The position numbers and the translations under genes were made by a program. 64,000 nucleotides of DNA, taken from assembly GCA_030848545.1 (NCBI GenBank), contig JAVDCA010000003.1, positions 1 through 64,000 of the forward strand, in the 5' to 3' direction. The stretch comes from Astrobacterium formosum. GTDB taxonomy: Bacteria; Pseudomonadota; Alphaproteobacteria; Rhizobiales; Xanthobacteraceae. Under the pieces are notes generated by a model. It did not search any database, was not told the origin of the DNA, and was given only the letters and a program-made list of their open reading frames with translations. This document shows, piece by piece, positions 1 through 9,725 of this stretch (position 1 is its first letter; each line of letters starts with the position of its first letter).

Positions 1-98
1 CCGACTGCAGCGTTTGGCGGCGCATCACGAGAGATGGCGATGCCGTCTGCCATATGCGATTGCCCCGCTGAAAGGGGGGAGAAGCAAGGCAGCGACTT

Positions 99-935
99 TC
101 AGTTCGCCCCTCCCGGCTTGCTCGCCCGCACGAACGCGCTCATGAACTTGCCGTCCACTTCGTCCGCCATGGCGTCGGCGTCGATGCCCTGGCCGACCAG
201 AAATTCGCGGGCGTCCTCGACCCGGTAGATGCGCGTCGGCGTGATCGAGACCGCCTCGAAGCCGGCGGCGGCGAGCTTCGCCTCGTAATCGCCATCGCGT
301 AGCGCGCCGGCGATGCAGCCGACCCACAGCAGCATGTCGGCGCGCAGCTTCTCGGGCACGTCGCCGCGCGTGACCACGTCCGACACCGCGAAACGGCCAC
401 CCGGCCTGAGGACGCGGAACGCCTCGCGCAACACCTGGTCCTTGTCGGCCGACAGGTTGATGACGCAGTTGGAGATGATAACGTCGACCGAATTGTCCGG
501 CAGCGGGATGTGTTCGATCTCGCCTTTGAGGAACTCGACATTGGCGACGCCGGCCTTGCGCTGGTTTTCCCGCGCGAGCGCCAGCATGTCGTCGGTCATG
601 TCGAGCCCATAGGCTTTGCCGGTCGCCCCGACGCGGCGCGCCGACAACAGGACGTCGATGCCGCCGCCGGAGCCGAGGTCGAGCACCACCTCGCCGGGGG
701 CGAGCTCGGCGAACGCCGTCGGATTGCCGCAGCCGAGAGACGCCAGCACCGCCTCCGGCGGCAGGGCGCCAGTCTCCGAGATGTCGTAAAGATTGGAGGT
801 GATGGGATTGTCGGCTCCCGAGGTCGTGCCGCAGCACGACGAGCCTCCGCAACATGAGGTCGATCCGGTGGCGACCCGGCGCGCCGCCTCGCCATACTTC
901 TCGCGAACGATATCCTTCACGTCGACAGCACTCAT
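99..935 (-). CDS. arsM: Arsenite S-adenosylmethionine methyltransferase ArsM
   Basis: A 278-residue cytosolic methyltransferase that transfers methyl groups from S-adenosylmethionine to trivalent arsenic. The SAM-binding glycine motif [10 protein letters not shown] is at residues 85-94. Cysteines at 69, 157 and 207 occupy the positions expected for the three As(III)-binding cysteines of ArsM. Two extra N-terminal CC pairs (28-29 and 34-35) may also bind metalloid. The start is supported by AAGGAG just upstream. It lies 49 bp downstream of arsR on the same strand, so the two form an arsenic-responsive operon, and repression by ArsR is inferred. Family assignment is firm; the in vivo product (MMA, DMA or TMA) cannot be read from the sequence. 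Confidence 0.93.
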   Translation of the reverse strand: MSAVDVKDIVREKYGEAARRVATGSTSCCGGSSCCGTTSGADNPITSNLYDISETGALPPEAVLASLGCGNPTAFAELAPGEVVLDLGSGGGIDVLLSARRVGATGKAYGLDMTDDMLALARENQRKAGVANVEFLKGEIEHIPLPDNSVDVIISNCVINLSADKDQVLREAFRVLRPGGRFAVSDVVTRGDVPEKLRADMLLWVGCIAGALRDGDYEAKLAAAGFEAVSITPTRIYRVEDAREFLVGQGIDADAMADEVDGKFMSAFVRASKPGGAN

Positions 936-984
936 GGTCTGCTCCTTGGGATGGCGCGGCGCGCCGTGGGGCCGAATTACCGGT

Positions 985-1335
985 TCAACCGCAGCAGGTC
1001 ACCGCTTCCGGCGACACGGCCTTATTCCTGGTGCAGCACTCCGCATACAGAAACGCCAACAGTTCCTGCAGCGCGTCGGCGTTCGCCACATAGCGCAGGA
1101 ATGTACCCTCGCGATGGACCCTGACCAGGTCCTCGTTCTTGAGCTTGTCGAGATGATGCGACAGCGTCGAGGCAGCGATCTCGAGTTCGCCGGCGATCTC
1201 GCCCACCACCAGTCCGTCCGGATGGGCGGCCAACAGCAGGCGCATGATGCGCAGGCGCGGTTCGGTCCCCATCGCCGCCAACTGGTCAGCGAATTCGGCG
1301 ATGCGGGCGTCGTTTGCGGGCGCGGTCTTCTTCAT
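985..1335 (-). CDS. arsR: ArsR/SmtB-family metalloregulator (As(III)-responsive repressor)
   Basis: A 116-residue winged-helix repressor. The recognition helix region is around ASTLSHHLDKL (residues 55-65). It lacks the classic CxC arsenic site in the DNA-binding helix. Instead it has C100-C101 and C114-C115 at the C-terminus, resembling the C-terminal cysteine arrangement known from Acidithiobacillus ferrooxidans ArsR. It is first gene of the arsR-arsM pair and probably represses its own promoter, since a dyad fills the -35/-10 spacer upstream (1349-1365). Arsenite as the inducer is inferred from arsM next door. Confidence 0.9.
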   Translation of the reverse strand: MKKTAPANDARIAEFADQLAAMGTEPRLRIMRLLLAAHPDGLVVGEIAGELEIAASTLSHHLDKLKNEDLVRVHREGTFLRYVANADALQELLAFLYAECCTRNKAVSPEAVTCCG

Positions 1336-1342
1336 AACGGTA

Positions 1343-1371
1343 TTTCTACAATTATCGAATTATTGAGTCAA
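1343..1371 (-). promoter_or_regulatory. arsR-arsM promoter with embedded operator
   Basis: On the minus strand TTGACT (1366-1371) and TAGAAA (1343-1348) are spaced by exactly 17 bp. The spacer (1349-1365) is AT-rich and carries an AATTAT-CG-AATTAT repeat within an imperfect dyad, typical of an ArsR operator that blocks RNA polymerase. It lies 7-35 bp upstream of the arsR start. The promoter match is good at -35 and moderate at -10; repressor binding is inferred. Confidence 0.6.
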
Positions 1372-1527
1372 GGATGCCGCCTGGCTTGCCGCTTTCTCGC
1401 CGCCGGGAAGCCGGAGACGCAACTTCCGCGGCTTCTGTTTCCTCCAAATCGATCCTGCTCTAACCTGGGAGCACGCATCCGGACGGCGGCAAGCCGCGCC
1501 GGCATAAAAAAGACCGGAGGAAACGCC

Positions 1528-3168
1528 ATGCTCGGCCTGATGCAGGACTGGCCCCTGCTCATTCATCGCATCATCGACCACGCGGCGGCCGTCCACGGAC
1601 CGCGCCGGATCGTGTCGCGCTCCGTCGAGGGGCCGATCCACACGACCGACTACCGCGGCCTGCGCGGCCGCGCCCTCAAGGTGGCGCAGCAGCTGGAACG
1701 GGACGGCATCGGCCTCGGCGACCGGGTCGCCACGCTGGCCTGGAACACGTGGCGGCACGTCGAGGCCTGGTACGGCATCGCCGGGCTCGGCGCCGTCTAC
1801 CACACCGTCAATCCGCGCCTTTACCCGGACCAGATCGCCTGGATCGTCAACCATGCCGCCGACCGCGTCATGCTGGCGGACCTGACCTTCGTGCCGCTCC
1901 TGGAAAGCCTCGCCGCGCGGCTGCCAACGATCGAACGCTACGTCATCTTGACCGACGCCACCCACATGCCGGCGACGGCATTGAAAAATGCCGTCGCCTA
2001 CGAGGACTGGATCGCCGAGGTGGACGGCGATTTCGAATGGCGCATCTTCGACGAGAACACCGCCGCCGGCATGTGCTACACGTCGGGCACGACCGGCAAT
2101 CCCAAGGGCGTTCTCTACTCCCACCGCTCCAACGTGCTGCACGCCATGTCGGCCATGGCGCCGAACGTGCTCGACATTTCGGCGCAGGACACCGTCATGC
2201 CGGTCGTACCGCTGTTCCATGCCAATTGCTGGTCGATGGCGTTCTCGGCCCCGATGGCGGGCGCAACGCTGGTGCTGCCCGGGCCGAAGCTCGACGGCGC
2301 GTCCGTGCACGGAATGCTCAACGACCACCAAGTCACCATGACGGCGGGCGTGCCGACCGTATGGATGGCCCTGCTCGCCCATCTCGACGCCATCGGCGGG
2401 CGCCTGCCGCACCTCAAACGCATCGTCATCGGCGGCTCGGCCTGCCCGCGAGCCATGGTGGAGGCGTTCCGGCACCGATACGGCGTCGAGGTCGTGCACG
2501 CCTGGGGCATGACGGAAATGAGCCCGCTCGGCTCCACCTCGCGGCTGATGCCCGAGCATGCGGGGCTCGGCCGCGAGACGGAACTCGACGTTCTGGCCAG
2601 GCAGGGCCAGCCGCCGTTCACCGTCGAGATGAAGATCACCGACGACGGCGGCCGGGAGCTGCCGTGGGACGGCAGGACGTTCGGTCGGCTCAAGGTGCGC
2701 GGCCCCTGCGTCACCCGCGCCTATTTCGCCGAGGGCAAGGAGGCGATCGACGCCGAGGGCTTCTTCGATACGGGCGATGTCGCCACCATGGATGCGCTCG
2801 GCTCCATGCAGGTGACCGACCGCTCCAAGGACGTCATCAAGTCGGGCGGCGAATGGATCTCGTCCATCGAGCTGGAAAACCTCGCCGTCTCCCATCCGCA
2901 GGTCGCCGAGGCGGCGGTCATCGCCGTGCCGCACCCGAAATGGGGCGAGCGGCCGCTCCTCATCGTCGTCCTCAAAGCGGGCGAGAGCCCGTCGCGCGAC
3001 GACATCCTCGCCTTCATGCGCGGCAAGGTGGCGAACTGGTGGCTGCCCGACGACGTGGTGGCGATCGAGGAGATACCCCACACCGCTACGGGCAAGATCC
3101 AGAAGACCACTTTGCGCGACCGGTTCCGTGATTACATGCTGCCGAACGCAACCGCGATGGCGGGATGA
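1528..3168 (+). CDS. Fatty-acyl-CoA synthetase (AMP-forming, class I adenylate-forming enzyme)
   Basis: A 546-residue acyl-CoA ligase that activates a carboxylic acid via an acyl-AMP. The P-loop-like AMP-binding motif [11 protein letters not shown] is at about residues 184-194. The GWGMTE-type motif appears as AWGMTEMSP, and the C-terminal catalytic lysine is in TATGKIQKT. The reading frame is open upstream, but the start at 1528 is chosen because GGAGG (1516-1520) precedes it and the family homology begins there. The closest family type is the medium/long-chain fatty-acid or DMSP-like acyl-CoA ligases; the substrate is not readable. It stands alone between arsR (divergent) and a palindromic repeat. 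Confidence 0.88.
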   Translation: MLGLMQDWPLLIHRIIDHAAAVHGPRRIVSRSVEGPIHTTDYRGLRGRALKVAQQLERDGIGLGDRVATLAWNTWRHVEAWYGIAGLGAVYHTVNPRLYPDQIAWIVNHAADRVMLADLTFVPLLESLAARLPTIERYVILTDATHMPATALKNAVAYEDWIAEVDGDFEWRIFDENTAAGMCYTSGTTGNPKGVLYSHRSNVLHAMSAMAPNVLDISAQDTVMPVVPLFHANCWSMAFSAPMAGATLVLPGPKLDGASVHGMLNDHQVTMTAGVPTVWMALLAHLDAIGGRLPHLKRIVIGGSACPRAMVEAFRHRYGVEVVHAWGMTEMSPLGSTSRLMPEHAGLGRETELDVLARQGQPPFTVEMKITDDGGRELPWDGRTFGRLKVRGPCVTRAYFAEGKEAIDAEGFFDTGDVATMDALGSMQVTDRSKDVIKSGGEWISSIELENLAVSHPQVAEAAVIAVPHPKWGERPLLIVVLKAGESPSRDDILAFMRGKVANWWLPDDVVAIEEIPHTATGKIQKTTLRDRFRDYMLPNATAMAG

Positions 3169-3190
3169 CGACAGGCATCGCCCCACGGTT

Positions 3191-3212
3191 CCCTCCCCCG
3201 CAAGGGGGAGGG
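3191..3212. repeat. C/G-rich palindromic repeat, family A
   Basis: A perfect 9-bp stem, CCCTCCCCC (3191-3199) and GGGGGAGGG (3204-3212), with a GCAA loop, 22 bp after the acyl-CoA synthetase stop. It has no T-run, so it is not a classic terminator. It belongs to the CTCCCC/GGGGAG palindrome family seen repeatedly in the first 17 kb. Confidence 0.75.
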
Positions 3213-3395
3213 AGCCGGCAGCACACGGGGCGAAGCAAGCCCGCATATCGTTTCGCCAACCGTCAACTCGCGTATACCCGCTCCACTGAACGCATCCCCC
3301 GTCCGCCTCGACCAAGGAGGGCCATTGCCACCACGCGGCGGGCGCTTTATGCCCGTGGCGCTGTCCTCCCATGACCCCTTCCCCTGGAGCCGGCC

Positions 3396-4685
3396 ATGAC
3401 GACGCTCGAAGCCGCGGCGCCACCTGCGGCGCCGGTCCCGGTCGCGGCGGCCGCCGCCGCCCGATTCACGGGTTCGCGCCCGGCCTTCACCCGGTTGATG
3501 ATTCGCGGCGCCGTCCTGCAGGCGGTCACGCTGGGCATCTACCGCTTCTGGTTGATCACCGATGTGCGCCGCTTCTTGTGGGCGAACACCGAGATCGACG
3601 GCGACAGCCTCGATTATACCGGCACCGCCACCGAACTCCTGATCGGTTTCCTGTTCGCGCTCGCCATCCTGGTGCCGATCTACGTCCTGTTCTTCATCGC
3701 CGGCCTCGAACTCGGGCTCTACAGCCAGCTCGCCGGCGCCGCGGCATTCGCGTTCCTGACGCTGTTCGGCCAGTACGCGCTCTATCGCGCCCGCCGCTAT
3801 CGCCTCACCCGCACGGTCTATCGCGGCATCCGCTTCCACCAGGATGGCTCCGCCTTCGTCTACGCGGCACGTACGTTCGCATGGGCGTTTCCCGTGGTGC
3901 TGACGCTGGGGCTCGCCTATCCGTTCGCGCAGGCGAGTCTGGAGCGCTACAAGGTCGGCCATACGCTTTACGGCGATCTGCGCGGACGCTTTGCCGGATC
4001 AGGATCACGCCTGTTCGGGCGCGGCCTGTTCATGTGGGTCCTCACGGTCGGGCCTTTGATTGCCGCCGTCGGGCTGTCGGCCGCCGGCATCGACTGGGCG
4101 GCGTTCGCCGACGATATCGCGCGCGACCGCTTCGATGACCTGGACCAGGCCGTCGCCGTCCATCCAGGGCTCGCCACCTTCACGGTCCTGGTACCGGGCG
4201 CTTTCTCGTGGAGCTTGCTGGCGGCGCTCATCCTCTATCCCGCCTTCCAGGGCATGGTGCTGAAATGGTGGCTCGCGGGCTTGCGCTTCGGCGAGGTGAG
4301 GGTCGCGACCAGCCTGCGCAAACGGCAGCTCTACGGCGCCTATCTACGCTTCGTCCTGCTGTCGGTGGCAATCACGCTCCTGCTCGCCATTGCGGCGACG
4401 ATCATCGTTCTCGCCGCCGGCGGTTCGTTCGCCGCCATGGCCGACATGGGCAGGGTCTCTGCCCAGATCGGTATCGGGCTCGCGGTGGTCGGTTTCTATC
4501 TCGGCATTGCGCTTACCATCTGGGTCGTCTGGCAGGTGGCGGTCAAACTCGCCATATGGCGGATGACCGTCGATTCGGTGACCCTGGAGAATTTCTCCAC
4601 CATCGCGCTGGTACGGTCGGGAGGCGAGGCGGCCTCGGCGATCGGCGAGGGCCTCGCCGACGCCCTCGGCAGCGGAGGATTCTGA
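3396..4685 (+). CDS. DUF898 (YjgN-family) inner-membrane protein
   Basis: A 429-residue polytopic membrane protein with several long hydrophobic segments. The family signature is a repeated block around GIYRFWLITDVRRFLWANT near the N-terminus, resembling the FWxxTxxRRYLW blocks of YjgN/DUF898 proteins. An Ala/Pro-rich cytoplasmic N-terminus of about 25 residues precedes the first block. Function is unknown in the family. It is followed after 7 bp by an M48 membrane metalloprotease, almost certainly in the same transcript, which suggests a two-protein membrane module. Confidence 0.8.
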   Translation: MTTLEAAAPPAAPVPVAAAAAARFTGSRPAFTRLMIRGAVLQAVTLGIYRFWLITDVRRFLWANTEIDGDSLDYTGTATELLIGFLFALAILVPIYVLFFIAGLELGLYSQLAGAAAFAFLTLFGQYALYRARRYRLTRTVYRGIRFHQDGSAFVYAARTFAWAFPVVLTLGLAYPFAQASLERYKVGHTLYGDLRGRFAGSGSRLFGRGLFMWVLTVGPLIAAVGLSAAGIDWAAFADDIARDRFDDLDQAVAVHPGLATFTVLVPGAFSWSLLAALILYPAFQGMVLKWWLAGLRFGEVRVATSLRKRQLYGAYLRFVLLSVAITLLLAIAATIIVLAAGGSFAAMADMGRVSAQIGIGLAVVGFYLGIALTIWVVWQVAVKLAIWRMTVDSVTLENFSTIALVRSGGEAASAIGEGLADALGSGGF

Positions 4686-4692
4686 ACGCCGC

Positions 4693-5793
4693 ATGAGCAC
4701 GGGCATTTATTTCGACGGCCAGAGCAGCGTGCGCCGCGAGGTCATGGTCACGTTGGCGATGGACGCTCTCGAGATCGCGTCGGCGGAGGGCAAAGTCCTC
4801 GCCCGCTGGCCCTATGCGAACCTCGAGGCGCTGTCGTCGCCGGACGGGCTGTTGCGCGTTGCGCCCCAGGGCGACGCTCTGGCACGCCTGGAGGTTCGCG
4901 ATGCCGAACTCGCGGCAGCGATCGACGAGCGCGCCGGCGGCATCGACCGTACGGGCGCCGCCGACCGCCGCTCCCGCCGCAAGGTCGTGCTCTGGAGCCT
5001 CGCCGCGGTGGTGTCGATGGTGCTCGTGGCCGTGTTCGGCATCCCGGAGATCGTCAAGCGGCTGACGCCCTTCGTGCCCTATTCTATCGAGCAGCGGCTC
5101 GGCGCCAGCGTCGACGGACAGGTTCGCGCCATGCTCGACGAGGGCAAGCCCGGCAGGCCGCTGCAATGCGGCACCGCGCCGGCAAGCGCCGGCGCGCGGG
5201 CACTCGCCAGTCTGGTGGCGCCGCTTGAAGCCGCGGCCGGGCTCGACATGCCGTTGCGGGTCGCCGTCCTCGACCGGCCAGAGGTCAACGCCTTCGCGCT
5301 GCCCGGCGGCTATGTGTACGTGTTCCGCGGCCTGATCGAGCGCGCCCAGACGCCGGACGAGGTCGCCGGCGTCATCGGCCACGAGATCGGCCATGTGGCC
5401 CATCGTGACGGCACCCGCGCGATCCTGCAGGCGGCCGGCCTGTCGTTCCTGTTCGGTACGCTTCTGGGCGACTTTGGCGGCGGCACCGCGGTGGTGTTCG
5501 CGACCCGCATGGTACTGCAGTCATCCTATTCCCGCGAGGCCGAGACCGCGGCCGACCTCTACGGCGCCGACCTGATGAGGCGCATCGGCGGCGAGCCGCG
5601 CGCGGTCGGCTCCCTCCTGCTGCGCATCGCCGGCAAGCCGGGCGGGATTGCCAATTTCCTCCTCGACCACCCGGAAGCGAGCCAGCGCGCCGCGGCGCTG
5701 GAAAAGATGCCGCGGCCGGCGCAGAAAGCGACGCTGCTCGACGCGGGCGACTGGACGGCGCTGAAGAAGATTTGTGCGGAGAAGCGGACGTGA
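4693..5793 (+). CDS. M48-family membrane-anchored metalloprotease with N-terminal PH-like domain
   Basis: A 366-residue zinc peptidase. Residues 1-90 form a small soluble domain beginning STGIYFDGQSS, of the PH-like type found fused to M48 peptidases. A single membrane segment (about 97-118, VLWSLAAVVSMVLVAVFGI) follows. The catalytic domain carries the zinc motif HEIGH within VIGHEIGHVAHRDG and a downstream glutamate in SREAETAADLYGADLM. Orientation probably places the protease in the periplasm. It is coupled to DUF898 seven bases upstream. The substrate is unknown; membrane-protein quality control is a family-based guess. Confidence 0.87.
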   Translation: MSTGIYFDGQSSVRREVMVTLAMDALEIASAEGKVLARWPYANLEALSSPDGLLRVAPQGDALARLEVRDAELAAAIDERAGGIDRTGAADRRSRRKVVLWSLAAVVSMVLVAVFGIPEIVKRLTPFVPYSIEQRLGASVDGQVRAMLDEGKPGRPLQCGTAPASAGARALASLVAPLEAAAGLDMPLRVAVLDRPEVNAFALPGGYVYVFRGLIERAQTPDEVAGVIGHEIGHVAHRDGTRAILQAAGLSFLFGTLLGDFGGGTAVVFATRMVLQSSYSREAETAADLYGADLMRRIGGEPRAVGSLLLRIAGKPGGIANFLLDHPEASQRAAALEKMPRPAQKATLLDAGDWTALKKICAEKRT

Positions 5794-5819
5794 CGGGAAA
5801 TGCGGACGTTGGCCGGCAG

Positions 5820-5957
5820 ATCACCTCTTCTCCCTCTCCCCGCTTGTGGAGGGACGATCGGGGTGAGGGGCTCGTGAGGCGAGCCCACAACCCACGGACA
5901 CGCCCCCTCACCCGCCACACTGCGCGCGGCGATCTCTCCCCGCCAGCGGGGAGAGGT
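5820..5957. repeat. Compound palindromic repeat, family A
   Basis: Between the M48 gene and the DUF1499 gene lies a large imperfect inverted repeat. The left arm is TCACCTCTTCTCCCTCTCCCC, and the right arm ends CGGGGAGAGGTGA. Inner arms of the GGGGTGAGGGG/CCCCCTCACCC type lie between them. It fills most of the 240-bp gap and belongs to the same dispersed family as 17.0-17.2 kb. No promoter is obvious within it. Confidence 0.7.
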
Positions 5958-6033
5958 GAAAAGGCGGCGATATGCAACAAGCCATCATTGACGGGACCCG
6001 CCGTTTTCGTCACTGCAGGCGTGGACTGATCAA

Positions 6034-6876
6034 ATGCCACCGCGCCGCCGATTCGCCGAAGAGACCACCTCGCGCCTCGCCTCGTGGGCGCGGCGCATCG
6101 CTGTGTTCGCCCTCCTGACCGCGCTGCTTTCGATCATAATCGAGCGCGCCGGCATCTTCGAGATCATGCCGGTACTGGCGACGTTCGGGGCCTCGCTGGT
6201 CCTGGCGGTATTCGCCATCCTGCTCGCCTTCGCGGCCTTCGTGGTGATCTGGCGGCAGGGCTACAAGGGCCTCGGCCAGGCTGTCCTGGCGCTCCTGATC
6301 GGCGCCGCCCTGCTCGCCTATCCGGGCTGGCTCGGCATCAAGGCCTACCGGTTGCCGATGATCGCCGACATCACCACCGACGCCATCGACCCGCCGCGCT
6401 ACGAGGCGATCGCGCGGCTGCGCACCCGGCAGGCCAATCCGGTCGCCTATGCGGGGCTCTACGCCGCCGAACTGCAGAAATCCGCCTATCCGGACATCGA
6501 GCCACTCGTCGTCACGATACCGCCACGAGCGGCTTTCGAGGCGACGCGTGCCCTCGTGGTCAAGCGGCGCTGGCAGATCATCAACGAGCGTGCCCCCGAC
6601 CGGCGCGACGGCGTCATCGAAGCGGTGGCGCGCACGCCGATCATGGGGTTTCGCGACGACGTCATCATACGCTTCCGCGCCGTCCCGGACGGCACACGGA
6701 TCGATGCACGCTCGTCGTCGCGCTACGGACGCCACGATTTTGGCACCAACGCGGCGCGGCTTCGAGCCCTGATCGAGGACATCGACACCGCCACCACGGT
6801 GGACAAGACCGAGCAGCCGCAGCGTCCAGCCAAGCCGCAGCCCGCCAACAAGCCGCCTCAGCCGGCTAGGCGATAG
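6034..6876 (+). CDS. DUF1499 domain-containing membrane protein
   Basis: A 280-residue protein with three predicted N-terminal membrane helices (about residues 22-42, 48-72 and 79-100) and then a soluble DUF1499 domain (about 140-250). The domain includes the conserved stretch FRDDVIIRFRAVPDGTRIDARSSSRYGRHDFGTNAAR, quoted here by its key residues D-V-R-R-D-RSSSR-G-DFG-N-R. The C-terminus is Pro/Gln/Lys-rich and probably disordered. The family has no assigned reaction. The 3' end overlaps the convergent MBL-fold gene by 19 bp. No strong ribosome site is visible at the ATG used. Confidence 0.8.
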   Translation: MPPRRRFAEETTSRLASWARRIAVFALLTALLSIIIERAGIFEIMPVLATFGASLVLAVFAILLAFAAFVVIWRQGYKGLGQAVLALLIGAALLAYPGWLGIKAYRLPMIADITTDAIDPPRYEAIARLRTRQANPVAYAGLYAAELQKSAYPDIEPLVVTIPPRAAFEATRALVVKRRWQIINERAPDRRDGVIEAVARTPIMGFRDDVIIRFRAVPDGTRIDARSSSRYGRHDFGTNAARLRALIEDIDTATTVDKTEQPQRPAKPQPANKPPQPARR

Positions 6877-7772
6877 AGACCGGCGACGGACGGCGGTCCG
6901 TCGGTCGCGACCACGCCGCGGGCCACCAGATCCTCAAGATGGGCGAGCACTGAGAGCGCCGCGCCGCCCGAGAGCCGCGGATCGAGGCCGATATAGATGG
7001 CCCGCACCAGCGTCGGGATGTCGGCGGCGCCCTTGCCGAGCCTGTGCAGGATCGAGGCCTCGCGGCCGTGCCGGTGGGCGATGTAGTGGCGCACGAAGGC
7101 CGGCGCCTCGCGGATCGCGCCACCGTGGCCGGGAAGATAGACGCTCTCGGGCCGCGCCGCGACTTTATGCAAGGATTCCATATAGTCGCTCATCGCCCCA
7201 TCGGGCGGCGCCACCACCGAGGTCGCCCAGCCCATCACGTGGTCGCCGCAGAACAGGATGTCCCCCCCCGTGAGCGCGTACGCCATGTGGTTCGCCGTGT
7301 GGCCCGGCGTCGCGATGGCTTCGAGCGCCCAGCCATGGCCGGCGATCACATCGCCGTCGCGCACCGCGTGGTCGGGGCGGAAATCATGGTCACCGGCGGC
7401 ATCGAGCACGTTGTGCTCGCCGATGTGGAGAGCCCGGGCGGCGCGGTGCGGCCCCTCGCCGACCGTGACGGCGCCGGTCGCGGCGACGATGCGCGGCACG
7501 TTCGGCGAATGGTCGCGGTGAGTATGGGTGACGATCACATGGGTGACGGTCTCGCCGCGCACGGCGTCGAGCAGCGCTTGCGCATGCGTCTCGTCGTCGG
7601 GGCCGGGATCGATGATGGCGACGCGACCGCGGCCGACGATGTAGCTCATCGTCCCCCTGAAAGTGAACGGTCCCGGATTGCCGCACACCAGCCGGCGCAC
7701 CAGCGGCGCCACCTCGTCGACGACGCCGGGGGAGAGGTCGAAAGTCTTATCGAAGGGTACGTCGTCGGCCAT
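6858..7772 (-). CDS. MBL-fold metallo-hydrolase (beta-lactamase-like, RNase Z/glyoxalase II superfamily)
   Basis: A 304-residue metallo-beta-lactamase-fold hydrolase. The metal-binding HxHxDH motif is present as HTHRDH, and later histidines occur in TPGHTANH and in GDHVMGW. The C-terminal 70 residues resemble the winged-helix tail of LACTB2-type hydrolases. The start MADDVPF is preferred over longer in-frame options because a CAGGACC ribosome site precedes it and the upstream extension runs into a repeat element. The substrate is not readable. It converges on the DUF1499 gene with a 19-bp overlap of coding ends. Confidence 0.82.
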   Translation of the reverse strand: MADDVPFDKTFDLSPGVVDEVAPLVRRLVCGNPGPFTFRGTMSYIVGRGRVAIIDPGPDDETHAQALLDAVRGETVTHVIVTHTHRDHSPNVPRIVAATGAVTVGEGPHRAARALHIGEHNVLDAAGDHDFRPDHAVRDGDVIAGHGWALEAIATPGHTANHMAYALTGGDILFCGDHVMGWATSVVAPPDGAMSDYMESLHKVAARPESVYLPGHGGAIREAPAFVRHYIAHRHGREASILHRLGKGAADIPTLVRAIYIGLDPRLSGGAALSVLAHLEDLVARGVVATDGPPSVAGLYRLAG

Positions 7773-7875
7773 GGGGGTCCTGCCGATGGGGGGCCGAGTG
7801 GAGGTAATGGGTCGGAGTGGTGCTGCCAAGCCTGATGGGATGAATGTGCAAAGCGCACGCCGAAGCGCAAGGCCT

Positions 7876-7927
7876 GTTCCCTCTCCCCATTTGGGGAAAG
7901 GGAGCACGTCGAGTTTGGTGAGGGTCC
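7876..7927. repeat. Palindromic repeat, family A
   Basis: CCCTCTCCCCATTTGGGGAAAGGG forms a stem-loop with one mismatch region, followed by GGTGAGGGTCCC. It sits between the DUF711 gene and the MBL-fold gene and is another copy of the CTCCCC/GGGGAG intergenic element. Confidence 0.6.
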
Positions 7928-7951
7928 CTGCCTTCGTTCACGAACGACGCG

Positions 7952-9322
7952 CTAGTTGTTCAGCGCCTGCAGGGGCGCCGGTATGCGGCCCCCACGGGCG
8001 ACGAACTTGGCGCTCGATCGTGTATTGACCGGGATGACGCGGGCGTGGCCCAGGAGGCCGCCGAATTCGACGAGGTCGCCCGCCTGTCTGCCGACCGCCG
8101 GGATGACGCGCACGGCGGTCGTCTTGCGGTTGATCATGCCGATGGCCGCCTCGTCGGCGATGATGGCCGAGATCGTTTCCGCCGGCGTGTCGCCCGGAAT
8201 GACGATCATATCGAGGCCGACCGAACACACCGACGTCATGGCCTCCAGCTTGTCGAGGCTGATGTCGCCGTTTTCCGCCGCTTCGATCATGCCCTCGTCC
8301 TCGGACACCGGGATGAAGGCGCCGGAGAGGCCGCCCACATGGCTCGACGCCATGGCGCCGCCCTTCTTGACGGCGTCGTTCAACAGCGCCAGCGCGGCCG
8401 TGGTGCCGTGGGTGCCGACCCGTTCGAGCCCCATGGCCTCGAGGATGCGGGCAACACTGTCGCCCTTCGCCGGCGTCGGCGCCAGCGACAGGTCGACGAT
8501 TCCGAACGGGATGCCGAGGCGCTCGGACGCCGTGCGGCCCACGAGTTCGCCGGCGCGGGTGATCTTGAACGCCATGCGCTTGATCAGGGTCGCGAGCGCG
8601 CCGAAATCGGCGTGATCGGCCTGTTCCAGCGCCCGCAGCACGACGCCGGGACCGCTGATGCCCACATTGACGACGCAGTCGGGCTCGCCGGTGCCGTGGA
8701 AGGCGCCGGCCATGAAGGGATTGTCCTGCACGGCGTTGCAGAACACCACGAGCTTGGCGCAGCCGATCGAGCCCTGCTCTGCCGTCAGCGCCGCCGTCTC
8801 CTTGACAGTGCGGCCCATCATGGCGACGGCGTCCATGTTGAGGCCGGCCTTGGTGGTGCCGATATTGACCGACGAGCACACCCGTTTCGTGGCCGCCAGC
8901 GCCTGCGGGATCGCGGCGATCAGGTTGGCGGCGCCGGTCGTCATGCCCTTTTCGACCTGGGCGGAAAAACCGCCGATGAAATCGATGCCGAGTTCGTCGG
9001 CGGCGCGGTCGAGGGTGCGCGCGATGGCGACGAAATCGTCGGGAGTGGCGCGGCCGGCGATGAGCGAAATGGGCGTCACCGAGATGCGGTTGTTGACGAT
9101 CGGGATGCCGAATTCGGCGCCGATCGCCCGGCTGGTGCGGGTGAGGTTCGCCGCAACCCGGGTGACCTTGTCGTAGATCCGCTCGCACAAGGGGCCGACA
9201 CCGTCGGAAACGCAATCCAGAAGGCTGATGCCGATCGTGATGGTACGAATGTCGAGCCGCTCGACCTTGACCATGTCGATGGTCTCGATGATCTCCTCGG
9301 CGGAAAAACGCAGCGAGTGCAT
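7952..9322 (-). CDS. PFL-family protein (DUF711/UPF0210)
   Basis: A 456-residue cytosolic protein matching DUF711 throughout. It opens with [18 protein letters not shown] and the [10 protein letters not shown] block, and has glycine-rich strands such as [12 protein letters not shown] and [11 protein letters not shown]. The family is structurally related to glycyl-radical-enzyme folds but lacks a clear assigned reaction. It is consistently paired in bacteria with a small ACT-domain protein, as here with the gene 16 bp upstream. GGGGAC precedes the ATG. A shared regulatory or metabolic function of the pair is inferred. Confidence 0.85.
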   Translation of the reverse strand: MHSLRFSAEEIIETIDMVKVERLDIRTITIGISLLDCVSDGVGPLCERIYDKVTRVAANLTRTSRAIGAEFGIPIVNNRISVTPISLIAGRATPDDFVAIARTLDRAADELGIDFIGGFSAQVEKGMTTGAANLIAAIPQALAATKRVCSSVNIGTTKAGLNMDAVAMMGRTVKETAALTAEQGSIGCAKLVVFCNAVQDNPFMAGAFHGTGEPDCVVNVGISGPGVVLRALEQADHADFGALATLIKRMAFKITRAGELVGRTASERLGIPFGIVDLSLAPTPAKGDSVARILEAMGLERVGTHGTTAALALLNDAVKKGGAMASSHVGGLSGAFIPVSEDEGMIEAAENGDISLDKLEAMTSVCSVGLDMIVIPGDTPAETISAIIADEAAIGMINRKTTAVRVIPAVGRQAGDLVEFGGLLGHARVIPVNTRSSAKFVARGGRIPAPLQALNN

Positions 9323-9338
9323 GGTGTATGTCCCCGCC

Positions 9339-9632
9339 TCAGATCCGGTGCATGGCTTTGAAGATGTCCTCGCGCTGGACCTCCACCTGGACCTTGAGGT
9401 CGCGGCCGATGTCCTTCAATCGCGTCGACAGTTCCTCGTAGGGCACGCGCGCCTTGGCGAGGTCGACCATCATGATCATGGTGAAGACCTCCTCGCGCAG
9501 CACCGACTGGCTGATGTCGAGGATGTTGACGTTGGCTTCGGCCAGGGCGCCGGTGACCGCGGCGATGATGCCGACGCGGTCGAGGCCGATGATGGTGACG
9601 ATGGCGCGGCCGGAGGAAATGGAGGTAGGCAT
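9339..9632 (-). CDS. ACT-domain protein (UPF0237 type)
   Basis: A 97-residue single ACT domain. The typical beta-alpha-beta signature is [21 protein letters not shown], spread over residues 10-30, followed by [11 protein letters not shown]. The start at 9632 is chosen over an ATG two codons upstream because the AGGAG site is 7 nt from this one but only 1 nt from the other. It is probably a small-ligand sensor, by family. It is cotranscribed with the DUF711 gene, a pairing conserved widely in bacteria. Confidence 0.83.
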   Translation of the reverse strand: MPTSISSGRAIVTIIGLDRVGIIAAVTGALAEANVNILDISQSVLREEVFTMIMMVDLAKARVPYEELSTRLKDIGRDLKVQVEVQREDIFKAMHRI

Positions 9633-9725
9633 ATGCATTCTCCTGCCCGGGAAGTCTGGCCCGGACGGTCTGGACGGCTGGCTTATAGGAAGGCAAAGCC
9701 TGCAACGCAAATACCCGACCGAACA

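Noticed and set aside
1360-3423. A 687-codon open frame antisense to the acyl-CoA synthetase gene
   Set aside because: It is a GC-rich shadow of the real gene, with Arg/His/Asp-rich low-complexity sequence and no family motif.
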